The notes under the pieces are model-generated. The model searched no databases. It saw only the letters and a program-made list of their open reading frames with translations, and was not told the origin of the DNA. From Lacticaseibacillus saniviri JCM 17471 = DSM 24301 (lineage in GTDB: Bacteria; Bacillota; Bacilli; Lactobacillales; Lactobacillaceae): a stretch of 64,000 nt of DNA. Shown one piece after another: positions 9,521 through 19,254 of the stretch. A program made the translations under genes and the position numbers. Position 1 is the first letter of the stretch; the number at the start of each line of letters is the position of its first letter. The DNA lies in the NCBI RefSeq assembly GCF_001311785.1, contig NZ_BBBX01000012.1:1-64000 (forward strand), written 5' to 3'.

Positions 9521-9849
9521 TTATCTGAGTTGTTTTTCGAGGGTCGTGAAATGCTTCATTGATGGCAGAAACTGATGTTGCCGAATGGCGGTCAAGTCGA
9601 GAATGCCCACGTGCAGGGCATCCGCAATCTCCCGGTCGGTCATTTGGCGACTAGCGCGATCGAGTACTTGATCGATTTGTTGGAATCGTTTGTTTGTTAA
9701 CCAGCGTTCGATGAAATTCATCACAATGATTAAAATAATATTGGTGCAAGGGTGAGCCATGATAATTGTTTCAAGAAGGCGGAAAAAGCAACCCACGCGA
9801 CCGCGAGCACGATAAGTGTGATTATTTCAATGCGACGAAACTTGGCCAT
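9521..9849 (-). CDS. Small membrane protein of unknown function, frameshifted
   Basis: Not recognised. Start ATG 9849 follows AGAAGGGA. The N-terminus MAKFRRIEIITLIVLAVAWV is one hydrophobic segment and LTLAPILF begins a second; the frame breaks near 9735 in a T/A run and repairs to IIVMNFIERW. The C-terminal 65 residues are soluble and charged (NKRFQQIDQVLDRASRQMT, then DREIADALHVGILDLTAIRQ), resembling a small helical domain. About 109 residues. Copy A of the repeat follows it. Confidence 0.55.
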
Positions 9850-9935
9850 TGTCATCATTCCCTTCTGTCTTTCTCGACAATATTGTACACCAAACGCTTA
9901 CAATGGCTTTGAGAAAGAAACCTGGCACAAATAGT

Positions 9936-9964
9936 TTGAATCTCGAAGGTAATTCTGATAACAT
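9936..9964 (+). promoter_or_regulatory. Putative promoter for the ABC exporter operon
   Basis: TTGAAT (9936-9941), 17-bp spacer, TAACAT (9959-9964), about 70 bases before the first ABC exporter start. Both hexamers deviate from consensus. Confidence 0.4.
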
Positions 9965-10033
9965 TTTAAAGCTTATCAACAAATCGGATTGGATTGCGTG
10001 ACTGATACCAATCGATATTAAGGAGGGGATTTC

Positions 10034-11747
10034 TTGAAAGCGTTAGGACCTTATTTTAAGACCCAAAAGCTCAATATTTTCTGGTCCGTGTTATCAATCG
10101 CCATCGTGGCGTTTGCGACTCTTTGGCAACCACACTTGCTACAACAAGTGCTTGAGGCCATTCTCAAGAAGGATAGCGACACTGTGTTTAAGAATGGTGT
10201 CATCTTGGTTGTATTAGGGGTCATCGGCGTGATTGCTGGGGTGATCAACACGATCTACAGTGCCAAAATTGCGTTGAATGTGGCCACTGATATGCGGGCG
10301 GATCTCTATAAGAAGATCCAAACTTTCTCATTTGGGAACATTGAGCAGTTTTCCGCATCGAATCTGGTGGTGCGCATGACTAACGATATCAACCAGGTGC
10401 AACAGATTGTGATGGCATTGTTCCAACAGCTGACTCGAATTCCTATCTTGTTTATCGGTTCCTTCATCTTGGCCATTATGACGTTGCCCAGTTTGTGGTG
10501 GATTATTATCGTTATGATGGTGCTGATTGTCCTGGTGTCAGCCTTCTCATTCACGCGCATGGGTCGCTATTTTGGTACCATGCAAGAACTGATCGAACGG
10601 GTGAACACCTTGGCACGCGAAAACCTGATGGGGATTCGCGTGGTCAAATCATTCGTTCAAGAGAACAATCAGATCGATCAGTTTGCTAAGTCGAGTGATG
10701 AGATGCGCGACTTGTCGATCAAATTGGTAACTTGTTCGCGATTCTAATGCCCGCTTTTTCTTGATTGCGAACCTCGCGATGGCCTTGGCGATTTTCTTAG
10801 TCGGCGGCATGGTGACCGATCATCCGACCTATCTAGCGGCAATCACTTCGTTTATTAGCTATCTGATGCAGATCCTGTTTTCAATCGTGATCGGTGGTTT
10901 CATGATGACCTTTGCCTCACGGGCCTTCGTTTCATTGGGCCGGATTGACGAAGTGTTTAACACCAAGCCTCAGCTGACCTTCCCCGATGTGCCTGAAACC
11001 ACATTGGGTGGCAGCATTCATTTCGATCACGTCAGTTTTACCTATCCCGGTGAAACGGACCCAACCCTAAAGGACATCAGCTTCGATGTGAAGGCGGGCG
11101 AAATGATTGGGATTGTGGGCGCGACAGGATCGGGTAAGTCGACCCTGGCGCAATTGATTCCTCGGTTATTTGACCCGGACAGTGGTGAAGTCGAAGTCGG
11201 TGGCGTTGATGTCAAAACCGTCAACGAGAACTCATTGCGAAAGGCCGTCTCATTCGTCCTGCAACGGGCCACGATTTTCTCTGGTACCATTGCGGCTAAC
11301 TTGCGACAGGGGAAAGCCAACGCATCATTGGCCGACATGCAATGGGCCGCTGAAATTGCCCAGAGTGCTGAATTCATCAATCGCTTGGATAAACAATTCG
11401 ATGCCGAAGTCGAAGAGCGCTCAGCTAACTTCTCTGGGGGCCAAAAGCAGCGGTTGGCGATTACCCGTGGTGTTATCGGTAAACCGGCCATTCTGATTAT
11501 GGACGACTCGACCAGCGCCCTGGATGCTCGTTCCGAGAAGCTGGTGCAACAAGCCCTTGAAAAGGAATTGACCGGCACCACAACGGTGATTATCGCCGAG
11601 AAGATTTCTTCGATCATCAAGGCCGATCGCATCTTAGTGTTGGACGATGGTCAGCTGATCGGTCAGGGGACGCACAAGGAATTGGTGCAAAATAATCCGA
11701 CCTATCAAGAAATTTATCACACGCAAAAGGCATTAGAGGAGGTGTAG
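10034..11747 (+). CDS. Heterodimeric ABC exporter subunit with a degenerate ATP site, two frameshifts
   Basis: Half-transporter: N-terminal six-helix membrane domain (residues about 15-310), C-terminal ATPase domain. TTG start after AGGAGGGG. Breaks near 10727 and 10757 repair to [20 protein letters not shown]. In the ATPase domain Walker A is GATGSGKST and the signature FSGGQ is canonical, but Walker B is ILIMDD with Asp in place of the catalytic Glu, and the switch-His region reads IIAEKISS instead of IAHRLS. These are the marks of the non-hydrolysing site of heterodimeric exporters (BmrC/TM287 type). The partner gene starts two bases after the stop codon. The substrate is probably a drug or lipid; not determined. 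Confidence 0.87.
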
Positions 11748-11749
11748 CC

Positions 11750-13531
11750 ATGAAAGATTTAAAGAATGCAGGCAAGTTTTACTGGCACTATTTAAAGCAA
11801 TACTGGCTCACCTTTGTGACCGTCGCCATTCTGATTGGATTCGCGACCTATTTCTCAGTAACTGCGCCAACCTATATGGGGAAGGCGATTCAGCAACTCG
11901 CTGAATATCTCGGTAAATGGATGAATCCGATGACACGCTCGAGTGCCAACCAAGATGCTTTCCGGCACACGATGCTGATCTTTGTGCTTTTGTACCTGGG
12001 TAATGCGGCTGGGATGTTGATTTCATCCCTGCTCCTGTCACAGGTCTCCGGTAAGTCAACGGGGACCATGCGGGTCGGATTATTCCGCAAAATGCAGCGG
12101 ATGCAGGTCAGTTATTTTGACCGGCACACGGATGGCGATATTCTGTCGCGCTACACGTCAGACTTGGATAACATCTTCAATGCCATGAACCAGGCGCTCC
12201 TCGAAATTTTCTTGAGTATCGCGCAGTTCATCGGGATTATCATCATGATGTACAACCAAAACGTGCAACTGGCCTGGGTGACGATTGCCTCAACGCCCGT
12301 CGCGATTCTGTTAGCGGCTTGGGTGATTCGTCAGGCCGGTGTGTCTGTTGACCGCCAGCAAGACGATATCGGTGCCCTGAACGGTTACATCAACGAACAG
12401 ATTACGGGCCAAAAGATCATCATCACAAATGGGCTTCAAAAGGAATCAATTGAAGGTTTTGAGACCTATAATCAGGCTGTGCGCCAATCTGCTCTACGTG
12501 GTCAGATCTGGTCCGGGATTCTGAATCCATTGCTGCAAGGGATTTCCTTATTGAATACGGCTATCGTCATCTTCTTTGGTTCGTGGTTAGTGCTTCATGG
12601 GTCGATGTCACAGGCAGTTGGCCTAGGGTTAGTTGTCGTTTTTGTACAATATGCCCAACAATACTACCAACCCATCATCTCGTTGACCTCACTCTACAAT
12701 ATGATTCAGCTCGCCATCACAGGTGCGCGCCGAATCACTGAAGTGCGTGAACAACCCGATGAAGTCGATGTGGCACACGGCAAGCCTATCGATGAGCTGT
12801 CTTCAAAGATTATGATCGATGATGTGCACTTCAGCTATTTACCTGACAAAGAAATCCTGCATGGCGTGTCAATTGAAGTCGATAAGGGCGAGATGGTGGC
12901 GCTCGTTGGTCCTACCGGTTCGGGTAAAACAACCGTCATGAATCTGTTGAATCGCTTCTATGACGTTGATTCGGGCGCCATCACATTTGATGGCACCGAT
13001 ATTCGCGATTTCAAATTAGCGGATCTGCGCCGGCATGTCGGCATCGTGCTCCAGGACCCACAACTATTCTCAGGCACCATCGCTGAAAACATCAAGTTTG
13101 GTAAACCTGAAGCGACGCAAGAAGAAGTGGAAGACGCGGCCAAACAAGCCAACATTCACGACTTCATCATGAGCCTGGAGCAGGGGTATGAGACACCAAT
13201 TACGGATGAAAATGCCGTCTTCTCAGCGGGTCAGAAGCAGTTGATGTCGATTGCCCGAACCATCATTACCAATCCAAACTTGTTGATCTTGGATGAGGCG
13301 ACTTCGAACGTGGATACCGTGACGGAAGCCAAGATTCAAGCGGCCATGGACAACGTGATTCAGGGGCGCACCAGCTTTGTCATCGCACACCGGTTGAAGA
13401 CCATTTTGAACGCTGACAAGATTGTCGTGCTCAAGGATGGCGAAATCATTGAACAGGGGACGCATCAAGCGTTACTCGATGAAGATGGATTCTATGCGGA
13501 ACTCTATCACAACCAAATGGTGTTTGAATGA
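11750..13531 (+). CDS. Heterodimeric ABC exporter partner subunit (catalytic ATP site)
   Basis: 593-residue half-transporter with the frame intact. The membrane domain covers residues about 15-330 and includes an extended first extracellular loop ([18 protein letters not shown]). Walker [10 protein letters not shown], Walker B LLILDE with the catalytic Glu, D-loop NVD and the switch His in VIAHRLKT are all canonical, but the signature is FSAGQ rather than LSGGQ. That signature faces the degenerate Walker site of the preceding subunit, so both defects fall in the same composite site and the other site is fully canonical. The two genes therefore encode one asymmetric heterodimer. Confidence 0.9.
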   Translation: MKDLKNAGKFYWHYLKQYWLTFVTVAILIGFATYFSVTAPTYMGKAIQQLAEYLGKWMNPMTRSSANQDAFRHTMLIFVLLYLGNAAGMLISSLLLSQVSGKSTGTMRVGLFRKMQRMQVSYFDRHTDGDILSRYTSDLDNIFNAMNQALLEIFLSIAQFIGIIIMMYNQNVQLAWVTIASTPVAILLAAWVIRQAGVSVDRQQDDIGALNGYINEQITGQKIIITNGLQKESIEGFETYNQAVRQSALRGQIWSGILNPLLQGISLLNTAIVIFFGSWLVLHGSMSQAVGLGLVVVFVQYAQQYYQPIISLTSLYNMIQLAITGARRITEVREQPDEVDVAHGKPIDELSSKIMIDDVHFSYLPDKEILHGVSIEVDKGEMVALVGPTGSGKTTVMNLLNRFYDVDSGAITFDGTDIRDFKLADLRRHVGIVLQDPQLFSGTIAENIKFGKPEATQEEVEDAAKQANIHDFIMSLEQGYETPITDENAVFSAGQKQLMSIARTIITNPNLLILDEATSNVDTVTEAKIQAAMDNVIQGRTSFVIAHRLKTILNADKIVVLKDGEIIEQGTHQALLDEDGFYAELYHNQMVFE

Positions 13532-13545
13532 CAACGCCAGAAGTT

Positions 13546-13641
13546 GTGACAAAAGATGTTCTGAGTGGGAGAATCAATTCATTGACCTAGTTGAACGTGC
13601 AACAAAAACCGTGATTCCGAATAGGGTCACGGTTTTTGTGC
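13546..13641 (+). repeat. Stop-proximal repeat, copy B, ending in a terminator
   Basis: Starts GTTGTGACAAAAGATG about 15 bases after the ABC exporter stop, continues GAGTGGGAGAATCAATTC (degenerate version of the left block) and ends in the terminator AAAAACCGTGA/GGTCACGGTTTTT (13604-13638). Confidence 0.75.
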
Positions 13642-13709
13642 AACCTTTTGTGATAACTTTGCGGTGATTTTCTGCTAAGATAGACACGAGTTACTGGAGG
13701 CGAGAATGA

Positions 13710-14275
13710 ATGAATAAAGGCAGAATTGAAGCATTTACCGACGCGATTGTGGCGATTGCCGCGACAATCATGGTCTTGGAACTCAAGCCACCCAAAGTCA
13801 ACACGGTAGCGGCATTACTGGATGAATGGCCGGTCTTTTTGGCTTATCTGATCAGTTTTTCACTGATCTATATTGTTTGGTACGAACATCACAATTTGTT
13901 TCAGCGCTCAGGTGTCATCTCCTCTTCGACGTACTTCCTGAATGGGGTTTGGTTATTCTTTCTGACGTTGATTCCATTTGTTACCGCGTGGATTGGGGAA
14001 TCGCCTAATTCTGTGGTCGCAGCGGTCACTTATTTACTCGTGATGCTGCTCTGGACGTTGGCCTTTCAACTGATGGAACGTCAAGTCACCTTGGATAGTG
14101 ATCCACACAAACGGCATTATCGGCTGCCCAGGGCGCGTTTTAATTTCGATCTCTTTTTGCTGGGTGGCCTTGTGATTGCGTTTTTCGTGCCCTTTTTGCA
14201 ATTGTGGCCGTTGGACTTTTTTCACTGATCTTGATTGTGCGCATGTTTCAGCATCGCGAGGATAGCAATGGGTAA
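13710..14275 (+). CDS. TMEM175 family potassium-channel-like membrane protein, frameshift at the 3' end
   Basis: Prokaryotic TMEM175 homologue (DUF1211), a family that includes K+-selective channels. The hallmark RxxxFSD motif of TM1 appears as RIEAFTD near residue 5. Several hydrophobic helices follow (LAYLISFSLIYIVWYEHHNL, GVWLFFLTLIPFV). As read the frame ends in LDFFH at 14228, but one extra T in the run at 14219 continues into SLILIVRMFQHREDSNG and a stop at 14275, completing the last helix and a length of about 188 residues. Start ATG 13710 lies 9 bases after GGAGG. The activity is inferred from family. Confidence 0.75.
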
Positions 14276-14298
14276 TTGTCGCGCTTTCATGTTTTCTT

Positions 14299-14307
14299 TG
14301 CTACAAT
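14299..14307 (+). promoter_or_regulatory. Extended -10 promoter for the first S-component gene
   Basis: TGCTACAAT. The stretch from 14278 is strikingly like the one before pcrA (both TTGTCGC, then 16 variable bases, then TTTGCTACAAT). No good -35 at normal spacing, as expected of an extended -10 promoter. Confidence 0.55.
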
Positions 14308-14338
14308 AAGCACAAATATAGCGAGGGGGTTGGCACTT

Positions 14339-14944
14339 GTGGGTCACAAACGCATTTCCGCGTACCAAATCAGCATTGTTGGGATTTTATCGGCGCTGAT
14401 TATTTTACAGACTTTTATTCCGTTTATGGGGAACATCACCATCCCGGGCCTACCAGCGCTGACCATTGTTCACATCACGGTCATCATTGGTGCTGTGATT
14501 CTGGGTCCCAAGCAAGGCGCACTGTTAGGTGGTATCTGGGGCACGATGTCGCTGATTCGCGCCTATACGCAAGCCACTGATCCATTAACGATTCTGCTGT
14601 TCCGGAATCCATTGATTGCCATCATTCCCAGAATCTTGGTGGGGCTGGTCGCGGGCCTTGTCTTCAACTACATCGCCAAAACACACCGCAAGGATCTGGT
14701 GGGCGTCATTAAGATGAGTGCCGCTGGCGTCCTCGGTGCGCTGACCAACACCTGTCTGTTCGTCTTGTTCACATGGATGATGTACATTCGGCAACCTGGC
14801 ACCGTGATTCCTGGCTCGTCCGGAGCCAATCTGGGTTATTTATTGATTGTCATGGTGTTGGGGAATGCCGTTGTCGAAATGATATCCGCAGGCGTCATTA
14901 CGCCAATTCTGGGTCAAGCATTGATTCGATTTAAACGCAATTAA
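14339..14944 (+). CDS. ECF transporter S component, first of a tandem pair
   Basis: Substrate-binding membrane subunit of an energy-coupling-factor vitamin importer. GTG 14339 is chosen because GAGGGGG (14323-14329) precedes it at proper spacing; the longer frame from 14276 lacks a ribosome site. About six membrane helices in about 201 residues. Motifs such as FIPFMGNITIPGLPALTIVH, VILGPKQGALLGGIWG and LTNTCLFVLFTW match lactobacillal S components annotated as pantothenate-type (PanT), but the vitamin cannot be assigned from sequence alone. It must share an EcfAA'T module encoded elsewhere. The next gene is a paralogue. Confidence 0.78.
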   Translation: MGHKRISAYQISIVGILSALIILQTFIPFMGNITIPGLPALTIVHITVIIGAVILGPKQGALLGGIWGTMSLIRAYTQATDPLTILLFRNPLIAIIPRILVGLVAGLVFNYIAKTHRKDLVGVIKMSAAGVLGALTNTCLFVLFTWMMYIRQPGTVIPGSSGANLGYLLIVMVLGNAVVEMISAGVITPILGQALIRFKRN

Positions 14945-14982
14945 AAAGTCCGGCAGTCGTTATTTTGACTGCTGGACTTTTT
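14943..14982 (+). terminator. Terminator between the tandem S-component genes
   Basis: AAAAAGTCCGGCAGTC pairs with GACTGCTGGACTTTTT around a short loop. It separates the two paralogues into distinct transcription units; TATAAT at 14997-15002 is a likely -10 for the second gene. Confidence 0.85.
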
Positions 14983-15035
14983 GCTTGGGGCGCGTGTATA
15001 ATCAACCGCATCAAGTAAGTACTTGGAGGGATATT

Positions 15036-15638
15036 ATGACAAATGCACACAATCGCACTTATACGTTGAGCATTACCGGCGTGCTCGGCGCGCTAATTAT
15101 TTTGCAATCATATCTGCCGATGATTGGCTACATCACAGTGGTTCCCGGTTTGCCCGCCATCTCGACTATTCATGTGACCGTGATTGTGGCGGCCAGTTTA
15201 CTGGGACCAAAAATGGGCATGGGTCTGGGAACGTTGTGGGGCGTTGTCAGCATGATTAAGGCTTATACGGAAGCAGGGGATCCATTGAGTCTGTTGCTGT
15301 TCCAAAACCCCATCATCGCCATCCTGCCACGACTGGCTGTCGGGCTAGTTGCTGGTGTCATTGCCTACTCGTTGTGGCCAAAAGTGACCGGTGTGAAGCG
15401 CACCATCAAATTAAGTGTGGCGGGGATTTTGGGGGCACTCACTAACACGGTGCTCGTAATTGCCTTGACCTGGTTATTACGCGGTAGTGCCGCCGTTAAC
15501 CTGATTCCACAAGCTAACTTGGCCACATTGGGAATCGTGCTGTTCGGCATGTTTTTCGCCAATGCCGTTGCCGAAATGATTCTGGCCGGTATCGTGACCC
15601 CATTAATCGTGCAGCCATTACTACGATTCAAACGTTAA
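15036..15638 (+). CDS. ECF transporter S component, second of a tandem pair
   Basis: 200-residue membrane protein, paralogous to the gene before it: LIILQSYLPMIGYITVVPG, STIHVTVIVAASLLGPKMG and AGILGALTNTVLVIALTWLL align segment by segment. ATG 15036 follows TTGGAGGG. The loop between the last helices is diverged, so the two copies may recognise different ligands or regulators. Its stop overlaps that of the convergent lipoprotein gene in TTAA. Confidence 0.78.
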   Translation: MTNAHNRTYTLSITGVLGALIILQSYLPMIGYITVVPGLPAISTIHVTVIVAASLLGPKMGMGLGTLWGVVSMIKAYTEAGDPLSLLLFQNPIIAILPRLAVGLVAGVIAYSLWPKVTGVKRTIKLSVAGILGALTNTVLVIALTWLLRGSAAVNLIPQANLATLGIVLFGMFFANAVAEMILAGIVTPLIVQPLLRFKR

Positions 15639-16262
15639 TCGAGTTGCTTTTTCAGCGTCTTGGCTTGGTCCAGCGCGGTGTTGAGGTTCGCTAGACTGAC
15701 ATCAATTTGTTGGCCCAAAGTGCTGTAATATTGATTGATTTGACTGAGTGCAGTGTTGACATCGGCTTTTGTCGGGTCGTCCTGTAACTGATCGAATAAG
15801 GCTTGTTCGGCGTGCGTGACTTCTTTATAGTAGGCGATAAGTGTCTTGTGATCGAGTGTCGTCAGCTTGAGACTGCTCGTCAGTGCCGCCAGCGCTTTTT
15901 AGGTAATGTCGTGTCACTTTGGTTGGCTGCTTTTGTGAGTGTTCGTTGTGCCTGGGCTAGATTGGTGTCGGCTGAATTCAAATTGGTATAGGCCTTATCA
16001 CGCTTATCCATCAGTTGCTTAACCGGACCATCCAGTTGTCGCAAATCTTCTTTTGGATTCGTTTTCAGCGCCCGCTGCAGCGTTGAAGGAAAGGTCGCCG
16101 TGGTGTCATTGATGACCTTGAGCGTGTCGAGCTCCGTATTGATGCTCGTCACAGTTGTCTGGGCAGCATCCTTGACCTGTTGCTTTTGATTGAAGACTTG
16201 ACCGCATCCAGCAAGTAGTAGCGCAGTCATTCCAGTTAAAATTAATGCAAAATTCGCTTCAT
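15635..16262 (-). CDS. Coiled-coil lipoprotein (YkyA-like), two frameshifts
   Basis: Exported lipoprotein: repair of a T-run near 16246 gives MKRIFALILTGMTALLLAGC with lipobox LAGC, then GQVFNQKQQ and a helical coiled-coil region rich in Lys, Gln, Asp and Thr. A second break near 15898 rejoins to a C-terminus ending NTALDQAKTLKKQLD. About 208 residues. Composition and layout resemble the YkyA/PF10368 putative cell-wall-binding lipoproteins; this assignment is tentative. It shares its stop region with the preceding convergent gene. Confidence 0.6.
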
Positions 16263-16386
16263 CAGCGGCGCCTCTTTTCGGTTAAATTGTTCTTATTTCC
16301 AAGTGTACCAGATTGTGTGGCGTCACCCAAAACAGAATACAAAAAAGCGATTTCAATTTTAACACCCGTTATTTAACATCTAGGGG

Positions 16387-16414
16387 TTGATTAATTTTGT
16401 GTGAATGGTACACT
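16387..16414 (+). promoter_or_regulatory. Promoter of the cold-shock gene with a long 5' leader
   Basis: TTGATT (16387-16392), 16-bp spacer, TACACT (16409-16414). The leader to the ATG at 16528 is about 107 nt, the usual arrangement for csp mRNAs whose structure is temperature dependent. A GCGC-TTA-GCGC hairpin sits directly before the AAGGAGG. Confidence 0.6.
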
Positions 16415-16527
16415 ATGTTTGTACTTTTTGAATGGGCATGGTTGTAACGTTCCTTGGACTTCTTCCATCAGCGCCAAACAGAAAATGCAATAATTAACAC
16501 GCGCTTAGCGCAAGGAGGATGTTCAAT

Positions 16528-16728
16528 ATGGAACATGGTACAGTTAAATGGTTTAACGCAGAAAAAGGTTATGGCTTCGTAACACGCGAAGATGGCAGCG
16601 ATGTATTCGTACATTTCTCAGCTATCCAAGGCGACGGCTACAAGACTCTTGAAGAAGGTCAAGCTGTTACTTTCGATATCGAAGAAAGCGATCGCGGCCC
16701 ACAAGCAGTTAACGTCAACAAAGACTAA
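16528..16728 (+). CDS. csp: Cold-shock protein (CspA family)
   Basis: 66-residue single-stranded nucleic-acid-binding OB-fold protein, an RNA chaperone. RNP1 KGYGFV and RNP2 VFVHFSAI are intact. ATG 16528 is preferred over the in-frame ATG 16519, because the latter lies directly against AAGGAGG (16512-16518) whereas 16528 has normal spacing. Followed by its own terminator. Confidence 0.95.
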   Translation: MEHGTVKWFNAEKGYGFVTREDGSDVFVHFSAIQGDGYKTLEEGQAVTFDIEESDRGPQAVNVNKD

Positions 16729-16768
16729 TTCTTGCTTAAATGGCAAATGATCTTCGGATCAATTGGAA

Positions 16769-16795
16769 AGTCGGATGAAAATCCGGCTTTTTTGT
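16769..16795 (+). terminator. Terminator of the cold-shock gene
   Basis: AGTCGGAT and ATCCGGCT with loop GAAA, then a T-run. Confidence 0.85.
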
Positions 16796-16814
16796 GCGCT
16801 CAATGATGTGTGTA

Positions 16815-16960
16815 AATGAAAGAGCCCGTGACACCTCCCGAAGGGTTGTGTCACGGGCTCTTATTTTTACGAATTTTATTGACTAATCGTGTTCCAAAGA
16901 TTGCGAATTCCGGTTAACAGCGAAGTGTGCGAACTCGCGCGATGCACTTTTTCTCACAAC
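16815..16960 (-). repeat. Stop-proximal repeat, copy C
   Basis: On the minus strand it begins GTTGTGAGAAAA nine bases after the oxidoreductase stop. It goes directly into the right half of the element (GCGAGTTCGCACACTTC, GTTAACCGGAATTCG, TTTGGAACACGATTAGTC, AATAAAATTCGTAAAAATAA) and ends in the hairpin GAGCCCGTGACAC/GTGTCACGGGCTC. From 16860 to 16935 it is nearly identical to copy A. Confidence 0.85.
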
Positions 16961-16968
16961 TTTTTTAT

Positions 16969-17937
16969 TTATAGCGTTTCGCCAGGATACGTAAAGTGCC
17001 AATTCTGCCGTGCTTGTGTCATAATCGCCATCACTTCGCGGGTCCAGACTAAGGTTGGATTCTCGCCCGTTTCAACGGCCTTGGCCATATCATTAATTTC
17101 GTAGGTGATTGCTTGATCAGTCACTCCGGCCTGTAAATGTTCGCTAGTCATGTCCGGCTTGGTGAAAGTTGCCTCTTGACTGCGTGGGTACTGATCGACC
17201 GTGTAGTAACCTTCTTCATAAGCCACAATGCCTTGTTTGGGCATCTTCGCTTGAAGATTTAAGGCAACCGTGACCTGTTCATTATTGTCGTTGGTCAATA
17301 AGAAACTGGATTGGCCGTCAACGCCGGTGCTTGTTTTAACCATCTGTGTTGCGACTAATTCAGGCGTCGCGGTCATAAAACGCCGAGCAAAACTCAATGC
17401 ATAGATCCCGATATCAAGCAATGCGCCACCGGCCAGTTCTGGGTTCAACAGGCGGTCTTCAGGATTGAAGGGGACATGTGACCCAAAGCTGACCTGAATC
17501 GTCTTGAGGGCCCCCAGATGACGACTGGTGGCCTCTGACTCGAGCATTGGGTAGAGTGGCATGTGATAAATGGTCTGTGCTTCCATCAAGATGAGGTGCT
17601 TCTCTGCCGCGATGGCAACTAATTCGTCGAGTTGACGACTATTGAGCGTGATGGCCTTTTCAGCCAAGACGTGCTTACCCGCCAGCAGTGCCGCTTTGAT
17701 GTTGTCATAATGAAAATTATGTGTGGTAGCGACGTAGATGATATCGATTTCGGGGTCATCGAACATCGCTTGATAACCCTTATAAGCGTGTGGCACCTTG
17801 TACTGCTCGGCAAACGCCTGTGCTTTTTCGATGCTGCGTGCGGCTACCCCATACAGGGTTTGAGTGGTTGGAAACTGTTCGGCAAAACTGTGGGCGATGC
17901 GGCCGAGGCCGACGATACCCCAGTGATAATTTGGCAT
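16969..17937 (-). CDS. Gfo/Idh/MocA family NAD(P)-dependent oxidoreductase
   Basis: Cytoplasmic dehydrogenase of about 322 residues. Rossmann motif GIVGLGRIA at residues 6-14, the EKx catalytic-lysine region as LAEKAITLN near 95, and the C-terminal-domain signature GGALLDIGIYALSF. ATG 17937 is preferred over an upstream in-frame ATG because AAGAGGGA lies just before it. Substrates in this family are sugars, inositols or their derivatives; none can be named here. Monocistronic, transcribed toward the csp gene. Confidence 0.85.
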   Translation of the reverse strand: MPNYHWGIVGLGRIAHSFAEQFPTTQTLYGVAARSIEKAQAFAEQYKVPHAYKGYQAMFDDPEIDIIYVATTHNFHYDNIKAALLAGKHVLAEKAITLNSRQLDELVAIAAEKHLILMEAQTIYHMPLYPMLESEATSRHLGALKTIQVSFGSHVPFNPEDRLLNPELAGGALLDIGIYALSFARRFMTATPELVATQMVKTSTGVDGQSSFLLTNDNNEQVTVALNLQAKMPKQGIVAYEEGYYTVDQYPRSQEATFTKPDMTSEHLQAGVTDQAITYEINDMAKAVETGENPTLVWTREVMAIMTQARQNWHFTYPGETL

Positions 17938-18079
17938 GTGAGAATCCCTCTTTCTGAATGACTTGAGTCCATGGTAACACGCTTTCATCACCGGCGAACA
18001 GCGCTTATGGTCAAAAAGATGAATCTCTTGAAGAAATGACTAAACCGCGACGCTTTAGTGCCGCTATCCACCCAGATTT

Positions 18080-18088
18080 TGTTACAAT
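18080..18088 (+). promoter_or_regulatory. Extended -10 promoter
   Basis: TGTTACAAT, 20 bases before the start of the next gene. Confidence 0.45.
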
Positions 18089-18107
18089 GTGGGTAGAGGT
18101 GAATGAT

Positions 18108-18565
18108 ATGGATGATCAAATTTTGTTGCAATTGGCGTCCTCAGCAATCACACAAAGGATGCAGGATGCCGAAAAGGTTTTGATGCATTAGGTATTGATG
18201 GTGTCGCGGTTATGAGTCGCAGTCAGGCGTTGACAGCCTTACAGCGGCGACAACTGCGGCGGCTGTTCACTGACTATGAGTGGATGCTCGCGCAAGTGAT
18301 TGATCCCGAATCGGCCATTCCGGTGTGGAATCAATTTCAAGAGGCTAAGCTGGTTGTTGCCAGACAGTGGCTCGCGCTGAGCAACACGACGACCAAGTTT
18401 TTAGATGATGCTGGTAAGACACCGGTGATGCATTTGCAACTGCGGCTGACTTATGCGCCGAATTTGGCTGATGTCTTGGACTTTGTCTTGCCACAACAGG
18501 TGGTGCAACGGTTGGAATCCAAACCGCTCGCATTGCTGACATGGAGTAAAGAACAATTGGAGTGA
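18108..18565 (+). CDS. Unknown protein of about 152 residues, frameshifted
   Basis: Not recognised. ATG 18108 follows AGAGGTGA. The N-terminus MDDQILLQLASSAITQRMQD joins, after one base is added near 18177, to FDALGIDGVAVMSRSQALTA. The middle is Arg/Gln/Leu-rich (LQRRQLRRLFTDYEWMLAQ) with conserved-looking Trp residues and no signal peptide or membrane segment. The next gene, a membrane-anchored glucosaminidase, begins 9 bases after its stop, so the two are likely co-transcribed. Confidence 0.55.
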
Positions 18566-18574
18566 TGATCAAGC

Positions 18575-19180
18575 TTGGCAAAACGACGGCGCCGACTACC
18601 ACTATCGATGTGGCTCATTTTAATTCTCCTGATTGCGGGTGGCGGGATTGTGCTTAGCCAGTTTCGTAATCAGCAAGAACAAGCACAACTCGCTGAAAAA
18701 AATTCAGCGGAGATTGCTGCGAGTAAGAATGCCTTTATTCGCGATCATGCGGTGTACGCCAAACGCTTGCAACAAGCTTATGGGGTACTGCCCAGTATTA
18801 CGCTAGCGCAAGCGATCCTCGAAAGTAATTGGGGAAACAGTGGGCTTGCCAAGAATTACCACAATTTGTTTGGGGTGAAGGGGACTGATCCCAGCAATAC
18901 CAAGCTGCTGACCACACAAGAGTACGTGAACGGCGAGTGGCAGACGGTGAAGGCCCGGTTTCGGGTGTACAGTGACGATAGTGCCTCGATGAAAGACCAT
19001 GTACTGTTGTTTGTGAATGGGACCGACTGGAACCCGCAGCAGTACGCCGCGGTGCTTGCGGCCAAGGATTATCGCGAAGCAGCCGTCGCCTTGCAGACGA
19101 GCGGGTATGCGACAGACCCAGATTACCCCAGCAAGTTGATTAGCTTGGTTAAGGAATATGACTTGGATCAGTATGACTAA
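18575..19180 (+). CDS. Membrane-anchored endo-beta-N-acetylglucosaminidase (GH73)
   Basis: Cell-wall hydrolase that cleaves glycan strands. TTG start; basic N-terminus followed by a single membrane anchor (WLILILLIAGGGIVLSQF, residues 13-30). The GH73 domain follows from about residue 50: SITLAQAILESNWGNSGLA contains the catalytic Glu, then NLFGVKG and ARFRVYSDDSASMKDHVLL, both typical of the family. 201 residues, frame intact. Confidence 0.9.
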   Translation: MAKRRRRLPLSMWLILILLIAGGGIVLSQFRNQQEQAQLAEKNSAEIAASKNAFIRDHAVYAKRLQQAYGVLPSITLAQAILESNWGNSGLAKNYHNLFGVKGTDPSNTKLLTTQEYVNGEWQTVKARFRVYSDDSASMKDHVLLFVNGTDWNPQQYAAVLAAKDYREAAVALQTSGYATDPDYPSKLISLVKEYDLDQYD

Positions 19181-19228
19181 ATTCCGAATAATCCATATGC
19201 TTAGCGAAAAAACATTCAGAATTATCTG

Positions 19229-19254
19229 GAAAACCCGAATAATCGGGTTTTTTA
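19229..19254 (+). terminator. Terminator after the GH73 gene
   Basis: AAAACCCGA/TCGGGTTTT stem around ATAA, then a short T-run. The 180 bases from here to the xpt start otherwise hold only the xpt promoter. Confidence 0.75.

Noticed and set aside
16441-16505. Possible 21-codon ORF in the csp leader (MGMVVTFLGLL...)
   Set aside because: No ribosome site before its ATG; the long structured leader is normal for csp mRNAs.
19181-19240. CCGAATAAT copies resembling PurR boxes upstream of xpt
   Set aside because: They match the PurBox core CCGAACAWT imperfectly, lie 130-190 bp upstream of the xpt promoter, and one copy is simply the stem of the GH73 terminator.
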